From contig NC_081553.1 of assembly GCF_963082655.1 (NCBI RefSeq), positions 43,503,260-43,567,259 on the forward strand: a stretch of DNA of 64,000 nucleotides, given 5' to 3'. The translations under genes and the position numbers were made by a program. Below the pieces are notes generated by a model, which saw only the letters and a program-made list of their open reading frames with translations, made no database searches and was not told the DNA's origin. Positions 53,854 to 63,751 of this stretch are shown here, one piece after another (position 1 is the stretch's first letter; every line of letters starts with the position of its first letter). This stretch comes from Stomoxys calcitrans. Taxonomy: Eukaryota > Arthropoda > Insecta > Diptera > Muscidae.

Positions 53854-54129
53854 CAAGTAAAAAGGCATTAAGTTTGGCCGGGCCGAACTTTGGATACCCA
53901 CCACCTTGGGTATATCGGTAAACTTCAATTCGTCACAATCCGGTGAAAATTGGAAAACTTAAGCACCTTAATCCGGCACGGACATTGAGTGGTCTAAGAC
54001 ACATATCACAATTCAATTTTGTAGAACAATATATTGGTCTTTTTGTCAGATATATCCAATTATAAACCGATCTGAACCATATTAAGGTTGGATATCGTAA
54101 GGCTCAGAAAAATTCACTGCTTCAAATTT

Positions 54130-55980
54130 CAGCGAAATCGGTTATCGGCAGATCGGTCTATATGGCAGCTATATCTAAGTATAGTCCTATCTGAACCATA
54201 TTTGGGTCGGGTGTCAGGAGGCTAAAAATAACTCACTGTTTCAAATTTTAGCGAAATCGGATAAAAAATAAAACTTTTATGGCTTTCAAACCCTTTATCG
54301 GGAGATCGATCTATATGACAGCTATATCTAAATATAGTCCGATCTGAACAATATCTACATCTAATGTCGGGGGGCTTAAAATAACCGACTGTTGCAAATT
54401 TCAGCGAAATCGGGTAATAAATAAAGCTTTTATGGTCTTCAGACCCTTTATCGGGAGATCGGTCTATATGGCAGCTATATCTAAATATGAACGCACCTAA
54501 TCAATATTTAGGTCAGATGTCGGGACGCTTAAAATAACCGACTCCTGCAAATTTCAGCGAAATCGGGTAATAAATACAGCTTTTATGGCCTTCAGATCCC
54601 TTATCGGGAGATCGGTCTATATGGCAGCTACATCTAAATATAGTCCGATCTCAACACTATTTAGGTCGAGTGTCAGGAGGCTAAAAATAACTCACTGTTT
54701 CAAATTTCAGCGAAATCGGTTAAAAAATAAAGCTTTTATGGCCTTCAAAACCCTTATCGGGAGATCAGTCTATATGGCAGCTATATCGAAATATAGTCCG
54801 ATCTGTACCATATTTGGGTCGGATGTTGGGAGGCTTAGAACTGAGCACTATTCCAAATTTCTGCGAAATCGGATAAAAAACAAAGCTTTTATGGCCTTCA
54901 GACCCTTTATCGGGAGATCGACCTATACGACAGCTATATCTAAATATAGTCCGATGTGAACAATATCTACATCAGATGTCGGGGGGCTTAAAATAACCGA
55001 CTGCCGCAAATTTCAGCGAAATCGGGTAATAAATAAAGCTTTTATGGTCTTCAGACCCTTTATCGGGAGATCGGTCTATATGGCAGCTATATCTAAATAT
55101 GAACGCACCTAATCAATATTTAGGTCAGATGTCGGGACGCTTAAAATAACCGACACCTGCCAATTTCAGCGAAATCGGGTAATAAATAAAGCTTTAATGG
55201 TCTTCAGACCCTTTATCGGGAGATCGGTCTATATGGCAGCTATATCTAAATATGAACGCACCTAATCAATATTTAGGTCAGATGTCGGGAGGCTTAAAAT
55301 AACCGACTGCTGCAAATTTCAGCGAATTCGGATAAGAAATAAAGCTTTTATGGTCTTCAGACCCTTTATCGGGAGATCGGTCTATATGGTAGCTATATCT
55401 AAATATAGTCCGATCTCAACCATATTTAGGTCATATGTCGGGGAGGCTTAAAATAACCCACTGCTGCAAATTTCAGCGAAATCGGATAAAAAATAAAGCT
55501 TTTATGGTCTTCAGACCCTTTATCGGGAGATCGGTCTATATGGTAGCTATATCTTAATATGAACCGATCTAATCCATATTTAGGTTAGATGTCGGGAGGC
55601 TTAAAATAACCCACTGCTGCAAATTTCAACGAAATCGGGTAATAAATAAAGCTTTTATGGCCTTCAGACCCCTTATCGGGAGATCGGTCTATATGGTAGC
55701 TATATCTAAATATAGTCCGATCTCAACCATATTTAGGTCATATGTCGGGGGGCTTAAAATAACCCACTGCTGCAAATTTCAGCGAAATCGGGCAATAAAT
55801 AAAGCTTTAATGGTCTTCATACCCTTTATCGGAAGATCGGTATATATGGTAGCTATATCTTAATATGGACCCATCTAATCCATATTTAGGTCAGATGTCG
55901 GGAGGCTAAAAATAATCCACTGCTGCAAATTTCAGCGAAATCGGATAAAAAATAATGCTTTTATGGCCTTATCGGGAGAT
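54130..55980 (-). repeat. Tandem array of 153-bp C units
   Basis: Unit words are ATCTAAATATAGTCCGATCT, TTTAGGTCAGATGTCGGGAG, GCTTAAAATAACCGACTG, CAAATTTCAGCGAAATCGG and CTTCAGACCCTTTATCGGGA. Two variants at one position (ATATAGTCCGATCTCAACC and ATATGAACGCACCTAATCA) alternate, which marks higher-order duplication. Confidence 0.9.
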
Positions 55981-55981
55981 C

Positions 55982-55990
55982 GGTCTATAT
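55982..55990 (+). repeat. SINE target-site duplication, left copy
   Basis: GGTCTATAT, repeated at 56313-56321. It is part of the GATCGGTCTATATGGCAGCT unit. Confidence 0.85.
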
Positions 55991-56312
55991 GGCCACCGTA
56001 GCGCAGTGGTTAGCATGTCCACCTATGACGCTGAAAGCATGGGTTCGTATCCTGGCGAGACCATCAGAAAAAAATTTTCAGCGGTGGTTTTCCCCTCCTA
56101 ATGCTGGAAAATTTTTTGAGGTACAATGCCATGTAAAACTTCTCTCCAAAGAGGTGTCGCACTGCGGCACGCCGTTCGGACTCGGCTATTAAAAGGAGGC
56201 CCCTTATCATTGAGCTTAAAACTTAAATCGGACTGCACTCATTGATATGTGAGAAGTTTGCCCCTGTTCCTTAGTGGAATGTTCATGGGCAAAATTTGCA
56301 ATTGGCATTTTT
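55991..56312 (+). mobile_element. tRNA-derived SINE, complete reference copy
   Basis: A 322-bp insertion in a C unit with a 9-bp target duplication. The head GGCCACCGTAGCGCAGTGGT has an A box TAGCGCAGTGG (55999-56009) and a B box GGTTCGTATCC (56042-56052), a 33-bp spacing usual for RNA polymerase III promoters. The body carries CAGCGGTGGTTTTCCCCTCC, GAGGTACAATGCCATG, AAAGAGGTGTCGCACTGC, GACTCGGCTATTAAAAGGAG and CACTCATTGATATGTGAG. The tail ends GGCAAAATTTGCAATTGGC and TTTTT, which may serve as a polymerase III terminator. Confidence 0.95.
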
Positions 56313-56755
56313 GGTCTATATGGCAGCTATATCCTAATAAGACCGATCTGAACAATATTTACGTAAGATGTCGGGAAGCCTTAAAATACTCACTGGTTCA
56401 AATTTCGGATAAAAAATAAAGTGGTTTATGGGCATTAGACACTTTATCGGAAAATCGGTCTATATCGCAGTTATATCCAAATATGGTCCAATTTAGCCCG
56501 TTCAAAAACTTAACCAGCGTGCATCAAAAAGACGTATGTGCCAAATTTCAGCTCAATATCTCAATTTTTGAAGGCTCTAGAGTGATTACAACAGACGGAC
56601 GGACAGACACAAGGACATCGTTAAATCGTGTCTTCGAATTTTACGACGATCCGAAATATATATACTTTGTGGGGTCGGAAATTGATATTTCGATGAGTTG
56701 CAAACAGAATGACTAAATGAATATACCCCGTATTCTACGGTGGTGGGTATAAAAA

Positions 56756-57588
56756 TTTACTGTATAATTTTGTTGGTATTGTAAGGGCAACGAACTCTCG
56801 TACCACCTAAACTGAAAAGTTTACCAATCAGGACAAAATCAGGACTTAAATTTACAATATTTTATTCACATTATTTTTAATACCATTTGGTATTAATTTT
56901 ATATCAGACAAACGAGCCTATGATATTCAAACAGTCTCGGTTTGGTACTAAAGCCAATAACAATTTGGTATTAAAAGCAGGACCTGTTTGGTAATCAATC
57001 TAATGCCAAACGGTATTTATCATGCCAACTTTAGCAAAAACAAGCGGTATAGTATTGATTCCGCATGTGGTTGCTTCAATAATAATACAGCATGGTTTCG
57101 ATTTTTGATATAAATTTTTCTATATGAGTGTAGGTCGAGAGGGTCAATATAGGGCCCTATACCATACATTGTATTTGAAATTGGAGCAACAATCTGATCA
57201 TTCTAAACAGACTTGTAGGCCGATCAGTCTGACATTCAAACTTGCGGCAAATGGCCTGCAAGGCCGACCTATTCCCCAGAAAACCCTCATACTGACAAGC
57301 AGGCCGACTAGGAAAATATAAGACACAAATGAATTTTCTATTTGAGGAATAGTACTTTCCAAAAACAAAACCTCAAATGTCCAGTCCTGGACACCGATTT
57401 TAAAATAATCCAAGAAATATTTTCTAGCACGAAGCACACAGAAAAAAAATAACTCTTAGAAAAAATCAACTCAACAATTGTTAGCATTGAATCGAAGACA
57501 TTAGTTGTTGAAGTACGTAAGTAAGTCTCTACAAGAGATTTGACAGACAAAATTATTGAAATTTTGTGGACTTTCAACATATTTTCTA
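56756..57588. other. Unassigned DNA with recurrent TTTGGTA words
   Basis: TACCATTTGGTATTA, TTTGGTACTAAAGCC, ATTTGGTATTAAAAG and GTTTGGTAATC occur within 56880-57000, sometimes palindromic. 57120-57320 is unrelated and unrecognised. Confidence 0.4.
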
Positions 57589-58028
57589 AATTTGGCCCAG
57601 ATCGGTCCAGATTTGAATATAGCTGCCATATAGACCGATCTCTGAATTTAAGGTTTTGGGGCCATAAAAGTCGCATTTATTGTCCGATTTCGGCGAAATT
57701 TGGGACAGTGAGATGTGTCTTCGACATTTTTCTGTAACTCGGCCCAAATCGGTCAAGATTTGGATATAACTGCCATATAGACCGTTATCTCGATTTAAAG
57801 TCTTGGCCCCATAACAGGCGCATTTATAATCCGATTTCACCGAAATTTGACACAGTTTCTTATGTTAGGCTTTTCGACATCCGTGTCGTATATAGTTCAG
57901 ATCGGTTTATTTTTAGATATAGCTACTTAAAACACCAACATTTTCCTACACACAAGGTATAAGGTATGCATTTTTCACGAGATTTTGGCGGAAGGTGGTT
58001 CCGGCCGATCTTAACGCCTTTTTACTTG
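57589..58028 (+). mobile_element. Hairpin-family fragment, type B, hairpin side
   Basis: Two to three B units (GGCCCAGATCGGTCCAGATT, CGATTTCGGCGAAATTTGGG) lead to a shortened hairpin end (GGTGGTTCCGGCCGATCTTA, then CGCCTTTTTACTTG). The GGTATCC part and half the palindrome are deleted. The left side is truncated. Confidence 0.75.
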
Positions 58029-58335
58029 TTTGTCTTGCCTATGGATGTATTGTTGTTGCTGTTGTATGTTGGCTTGCGAAGAGTGCCTTTCAACAATAAA
58101 TTTGTACTTTGGGTTGTTGAGATTCGAAAAAATTGTTGCAGGAAAATTAACAACTTTCGTACTTGTTTTTTCAACCAAAGTTGTTGTTTTTTAAAATTAT
58201 TTTTATCTGTTTAAAGTTTATGTAATGTATCTATAAATTTCATCAAATAGTATTTGTATTAATGAGTTCTAATATTAAAATTTTTTGTTTATCTTTATAG
58301 GTACGTCTTTAAGTTGATCAAATCTATATTAAACG

Positions 58336-58920
58336 GAAAGAAGTAAGTTACAAGTAGTTTGTATGCAATGGAAAGGAGGTTTATCCCTTTGTAGTTGTAT
58401 TGTCTCTTTTCTAGTATGCAGGGCATAGTATGCGTTTTTTTAGCCAGACTCGGCAGACGACCTGATAAGTTTGCCACAGCAGGGTGGTCTTAAATAGTTC
58501 AGACTATCTGCATCTGATTTCAAATTTATTTCTTCATCTCTGCAGAAGGAGGTGCTCTACCAAAGTCAACGGTTTAATATTTAATGCTTTGCGAAAATTT
58601 TCGGATCTTTTTTGGTTTCCTTAACATCTCGATTTGCTCCTTCACATTTCTCTCTTCTTTCTGTGAAGTGTACGTTTTGTTTCTCTCCTATTCCCGCGAT
58701 ACTTTTCCTTCGCCCAGAGTTATATTCTAGATGCTCATTCGGTTTTAAATGCCACATTCTTGGCTTCAGTAGAATTTCGACAATGATGGTCATCCTTGGG
58801 GGAGTCCTTCATTACCCGCATACGGATTTTGCCACATTTTTAATGTAGTAGGCAATGATTGGTCATTACACCGCCATAATATTGGAACAAGGAGTGTTTT
58901 CTTTAACCTAAGATATATTC
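58336..58920 (-). pseudogene. RTE-type LINE, strongly decayed copy
   Basis: DNA homologous to 37640-38460 in the same orientation: compare TTATCCCTTTGTAGTTG, GTATGCAGGGCATAGTATGC, GGTGGTCTTAAATAGTTCAG, CTCTGCAGAAGGAGGTG, CACATTCTTGGCTTCAGTAG and CGCATACGGATTTTG. Many deletions leave no long frame. It is clearly older than the copy at 37.6 kb. Confidence 0.8.
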
Positions 58921-59690
58921 CATGCAAGTAAGTTTTTGAAGATTTTTATTTGCTTCTCTTCCATATCGTAACATAGTTTAATGAGTCATTCCACCTTTAT
59001 GTCGATATTCTATAACCTAGCTTTTCAAGTGGATGTAGGGATATGGGTGGGTTATTCTTAAATCAAAGACCACCTGTTAAGATAACACACCCTCAAAATA
59101 AAAACGAATTTGGCGGCATATATTTGGATGTCCGCTGCCTAGTTGTATATTCCAATAGAAACGTGTGTGATTGATATGCGATTAAAAAAGTATGTTAGCA
59201 CTTCAAAAGCGGAATTATAATACCTCTCAATATATATTTTGATTAGATAAGGTGGTCGGTTAACGCACAAAGCCGACCACCCAGAGTTAAATGTTATTGA
59301 AGAGAAAAAATATGAAAGATAAGGTAGAAAACAACAGATCTTTTTTTTTAAAACAACTTAATCTGAAAATATGAAAATGGGATTTTTGGTTATTATAAAC
59401 CCAATCTGCAAAATCACAATAATCACAAAACGTGAAGGTTTAAAGAACTATTTAATATTACCATCAGTCCACACTGTGCAACTCACAAAAAAAAAAATAA
59501 AAAATAAAAGTCGGGCTGTGTCGACTTGAAAATATCCTATAATAATAAATCAAATCAGTATCAAATTTCGAACAAATCTATTCAAAATTATCACAACTTC
59601 GGTTCTATAAGTGTAAAAAGTATATAAATCTGAACCGATTTTGATAAAAGTAACTTAAAATTTCAACAATCATAAGAGAATTATGTATGC
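58921..59690. other. Unassigned AT-rich DNA; possible eroded element from 59500
   Basis: At 59510-59530 AAAAGTCGGGCTGTGTCGACTT resembles a degenerate terminal palindrome, followed by unit-like words (CAAATTTCGAACAAATC, ATAAATCTGAACCGATTTTG). The rest is unrecognised. Confidence 0.35.
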
Positions 59691-59858
59691 CAATGAGGCC
59701 ACCGTGGCGCAGAGATTAAAATGTCTGCCTATGAATTATGTATGCCAATGAGGCCACCGTGGTGCAGATTAAAATGTCTGCCTATGACGCTGAACGACTG
59801 GGTTATCTGAAAATGTTTCGGCGGTGGTTATCCCCTCCTAATGCTGGCGACATTTGTG
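59691..59858 (+). mobile_element. SINE fragment with duplicated head
   Basis: GGCCACCGTGGCGCAGA begins at 59697 and GGCCACCGTGGTGCAGA at 59752. The preceding ATTATGTATGCCAATGA is duplicated too, a 55-bp tandem step. The body continues to CTAATGCTGGCGACATTTGTG and stops there. Confidence 0.85.
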
Positions 59859-59999
59859 CTTTTTTTTCTAAAGCAAGCTAAAAGTCAAAGCTGATAACTG
59901 ACAGAGGAAAGAATGCAATTACAGAGTCACAAGCTGTGAAAAAATTTGTCAACGCCGACTATATGAAAAATCCGCAATTACTTTTTGGGCAACCCAATA
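59859..59999 (+). mobile_element. Mariner-type MITE, right 141 bp fused to the SINE
   Basis: It starts inside the MITE at CTTTTTTTTCTAAAGCAAGC and runs to the right inverted repeat and TA (59998-59999). The left inverted repeat is absent. Confidence 0.9.
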
Positions 60000-60227
60000 G
60001 AATGCTTTTGTGCAAATTTGTGCATTTGCTATTTTCGTGAGAATCGGTTGAAATTAAATCAATATTACATAAAATCGGAAGAGAATTTAAATGGAAGCCA
60101 TATCTGAACTGACTTCAAACCTAATCCGTACACATAGTTGAAGTCTTTAAACAAAACAAAATAAAAAATTTGCTGGCAAGAACGGATAGTAAAGCTCGAA
60201 GTCCATGTTGTTTGTTTATTTTAATAC
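60000..60227. repeat. Decayed unit-like sequence
   Basis: GTGAGAATCGGTTGAAATTA and AAATCGGAAGAGAATTTAAA suggest an eroded A-type unit. No ends are visible. Confidence 0.35.
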
Positions 60228-61735
60228 CCACCACCATAGAATGAGGGTATACTATTTTAGTCATTCCGTTTGTAACACCACGAAATATGGACCTAAGACC
60301 CCATCTTATATATAGGATTGAATTTGTGTTTATTTGTTTGTCGGTTTGTTCCGTATAGACTCAAAAACAGCTGAACCGATTACCTTGAAATTTTCACAGA
60401 TTATGTAGGTTGATATCGGGAGGGGGCGGACTCTCCCCTTACCCCAAAAGTACTTCCCAAAAACAAAACTGGCCCGATCGGCACAATATGGGATTCAAAT
60501 GAAAGGTATTCGGGAGAAGAGTACGAATTTCATATAAAAAAAATTGGGTCCAAGTAACTGGGGGACCGCCCCAACCCCAAAACCGCCTAAAATAGGGTTT
60601 TTGGACTATCATGACAATATGGGACTCAAATGAAAGGTATTCGGGAGTAGATTGCGAATATGAGCGGGCGATCATGGCAAATGGGCCTTAAATGAAAAGT
60701 ATTCGGGAGTAGATAACGAATCTGGCATACTAAATCAGACTGAAGTATAGAGGGTACCCCTACCCCCAAAAACGCCTTAAATGGGCAAATGACCAATCAC
60801 GACTAGATGGGAATCGGTTTTTTTGTTTGTTCCGTAGAATCAAAAACGCCTGAACCGATTTTCTTAAAATTTTCACAGATTGTGTAATTTTGTCTGGAAG
60901 GAAACGTAGGCTATATAATTTTTAAGATATCGGATGGGGGCGGTCCCTTCCCCCTACTCCCAAAGTGGACCGATAGGCACAATATGGACATCAAATGAAA
61001 GGTATTGGAGAATAGAAAACGAATATGGTATTAAAATGTGGGTCCAGCGGGCCCCCCCAACCCAAAAACTCCTCTAAACAAATATATTGGACGTTCATGT
61101 CAATATGTGCCTCAAATGAAAATACTTTCGACAGTAGTCAACAAATATGGCATAAAAAATTAGGTCCAAGCAATGGGAGGTCGCCCCACCCCCAAATACC
61201 CCCAAATGGGTATATAAGTTGACCATGTCTATATGGAATCCAAATGAAAGCAATTAGGAAGTGGATATGACATAAAAATTTGTGTACAAATCTAGTTGGC
61301 GCTTTTCTTGCCAAAAATAAGTCCAATAGGTGGATTGACCCATTATGACAATATGGGACTCAAATGAATGGTGTTTGTGAGTAGAAAATGAATTTGATAT
61401 CCAATTTATTAGCCATGTGTTTGGGGAACTGCCCCACTCGAAAACACCTCCCCATTATATAAAAGCTTTTGATGTTTCAGTTGATGATTTTCGGGAAATT
61501 GATACTCATTTTCGAGACAAAATCCCTGGGGTCCATCCCATCCTCAAACAGAATTTATTTACCGTTCACGCTATTATGGGGCCCATATAAAATGTATTTG
61601 AAAGTAGAGCACGAAGCGTATATTGACATTAAGGGCCAAGTGTCTCTCTAAACCGGAAATATTTACCAATACAATAATATAGGACTCAAAAGAAAGGTAT
61701 TGGGGAGTGGAGTAAAAATTTACCCAGTAACCGAG
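60228..61735 (+). mobile_element. Hairpin-family element, type D, with TATACCC end
   Basis: It begins TTTTAATACCCACCACCATA and GAATGAGGGTATACTATTTT with the standard leader (GTCATTCCGTTTGTAACACC). D repeats (CTCAAATGAAAGGTATTCGG, GAGTAGATTGCGAATATG, GACCGCCCCAACCCC) run to about 61735. Two copies of a TTGTTCCGTA...GAACCGATT sub-leader lie at 60347 and 60829. The right part is replaced by a SINE, so the hairpin end is missing. Confidence 0.75.
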
Positions 61736-61995
61736 AAGGTGCACACTTCCCACACATCGATGAAAGCTTTTCGATTCATGTTTAAACTCAATGATATGGG
61801 ACTTTTTTTTTTAGCCGAGTCCGAATGGCGAGCCACAGTGCCACATCTCTTTGGGGAGAATTTTTTTCAAATGTCTCCAGCATTAAGAGGATATCACCAC
61901 CGCTTTAAATTTTGTCCGATGTTGTCGCCAGGATTTGAACGCATGCGTTCAGCATTACAGGCGGACATAGGCTACAGTGGCACGAATTCGATATA
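61730..61995 (-). mobile_element. tRNA-derived SINE, degraded copy
   Basis: The minus strand has CCACTGTAGCCTATGTCCGC (head), GAACGCATGCGTTCAAATCC (B-box region), CGGTGGTGATATCC, CCAAAGAGATGTGGCACTG and GACTCGGCTAAAAAAAAAAG. Confidence 0.8.
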
Positions 61996-62041
61996 CATAC
62001 TCAAGACGAAGTGTCCCAACCCTAAAAACATATAAATGAGT

Positions 62042-62080
62042 TAAAGAAGGCGCAGCGGAGCGGCCCCGGTTCGGCTATAA
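62042..62080 (+). repeat. GC-rich motif shared with 12252-12285
   Basis: AAGAAGGCGCAGCGGAGCG followed by GCCCCGGTTCGGCTATA. It lies immediately before a type A element; the 12.2-kb copy lies immediately after a type A fragment in opposite orientation. The motif may therefore be an edge sequence of one A subfamily. Confidence 0.55.
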
Positions 62081-62727
62081 GGTATATTTATTCTTGATCG
62101 TCAAACATTTTAAGTCCATCTAACCATGTCCGTCCGTCCACCTGCCGAAAGCACGTTAACTTTCGAAGGAGTAAAGGCAGGAGCTTGACATTTTGCACAA
62201 ATACTTCATATTAGTGTAAATTGGTTCATGTTTTGATATAGCTGCCATATAAACCGACCTTGGGTCTTGGCTTCTTGAGCCTCTAGAGGACGCAATTCAT
62301 ATCCGATTGGAAAGAAATTTTGCGCGACGTGTTTTGTTATGATATCCAACAACTGTGCTAAGTATGGTTCAAATCGGTCCATAACCTGATATAGCTGCCA
62401 TATAAACCGATCTTGGGTCTTGACTTCTTGAGCCTCTAGAGGGCGCAATTTTTATCCGATTTGAATGAAATTGTGCACGAAGTATTCTGTTATGATATCC
62501 AACAACTGTACCAAGTATGGTGCAAATCGGTCCTTAACGTGATATCGCTGTCATATAAACGGATCTGGGGACTTGACTTCTTGAGCTTCTAGAGGGCGCA
62601 ATTCCTATCCCATTTGGCCGAAATTTTGCATGACGTATTTTATTCGGCCTTTTAACAACTGTGCAAAACAATGGTTAAAATCGGTCAATAACCTGATATA
62701 GCTGCCATATAAACCGATTGACATTGG
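62081..62727 (+). mobile_element. Hairpin-family fragment, type A
   Basis: It starts within the leader (GGTATATTTATTCTTGATCG, CATGTCCGTCCGTCCACC) and keeps about three and a half A units. It stops at ATATAAACCGATTG without a hairpin end. Confidence 0.8.
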
Positions 62728-63751
62728 GGTCATTTTTCATAATTCAAAAAACACCCCAAATTTGGGTTCAACTTTCTTTTTCAATTTGGGGTGTATTTGT
62801 TTGGGGCCCACAGTCAGGGCGCCGAAATAACTGCAAGAATTATCAAAGTCAATAACTGAATTTGATTGACTTTTGATTTATGCACAGGTGAACAAATGGC
62901 TCTTCAAATGGCAGAATTATAATATTCCTGATAAGATTAGTTGCCCTACGCATATGGCCAAAAACCCATGGAGGAAAAGTTATAACCAATTGAAATACTA
63001 GCAATGAGATTAGTTAAAAGCTTTGTAGAGATTTCATATGTGGGGTTAATTAAATAAAAGATTAATTTCCAATAAAAAAAATAGAACAACATAAATATGT
63101 GGATCATAATGGCAATTGAAATATGTGTTCGGTACACCCTTATAAACCCACCTTTTGTTTATTTTCTTTCCCATTTGTATATCTATGGAAATTTCCATAT
63201 CATTCACGGCAATATTTTAATTAATTGTTGATTACCAACGTCTTGCCATGCTTCGTTTAATTTCAAAGTCCAGCAAATGATTTTAAATTCAAGTTTGTAG
63301 ATATTTTTTTATTTTTATTATACAAAAGACTTTTAAAATGCTACACTTTCTAAGGAAATCTGAGGCTTAAGAGATGTTAATTAAAACTAAAAATTTTATA
63401 TACATAAAGCTTTTGTTTAATAGGGTAATGAAGGGATTTTCATTATAAAAAAAGAAATATAAAAAAAATAAAAAAAAAAATAACAAACCTATTTTTTTAG
63501 ATTTTTTTTATATTTTAAGTAGTAATAAATTCGTTCTCATAATTCAAACTTCAACAAAAAAAATGTTATATGGTAAAAAAATGTATAAAAAAAAAATTAT
63601 AAAAAAAAATTTATAAAAAAGAATTTCTACAAAAAAAAACTTTATAACATAAAAACTTTTAAAAATTAAAAAAAAAGTTTTATAAACTCAAAACTAGCTA
63701 TTCAGTGTTCCTTATTTTTCCATTTTTTTACCTTACTCAACTAAACTTAAG
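62728..63751. other. AT-rich DNA, probably 3' flank of the right-edge gene
   Basis: Mostly poly-A/T tracts (63440-63690). An inverted repeat, ACACCCCAAATT (62751-62762) and AATTTGGGGTGT (62783-62794), could form a 12-bp stem with a 20-nt loop. The part next to 63751 would be the 3' untranslated region of the minus-strand exon; I cannot place its poly-A site. Confidence 0.45.

Larger units (their letters stand above)
53854..56755 (-). mobile_element. Hairpin-ended element, type C, long complete copy
   Basis: The left end is CAAGTAAAAAGGCATTAAG, palindrome TTTGGCCGGGCCGAA (53873-53887, one mismatch) and GGATACCCACCACCTTGGG. About 15 C units follow at 153 bp (GATC at 54457, 54610, 54763, 54916). 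Then the leader complement (GACGGACGGACAGACACAAG) and the right end CTACGGTGGTGGGTATAAAA. A 124-codon frame spans 2.4 units. Blocks around 54420-54580 and 55030-55190 are nearly identical, so multi-unit stretches were duplicated. A SINE interrupts the array. Confidence 0.9.

Noticed and set aside
55991..56062. A functional tRNA gene
   Set aside because: The A and B boxes are good, but the acceptor and anticodon arms do not pair properly and the sequence continues as a 322-bp SINE with a target duplication.
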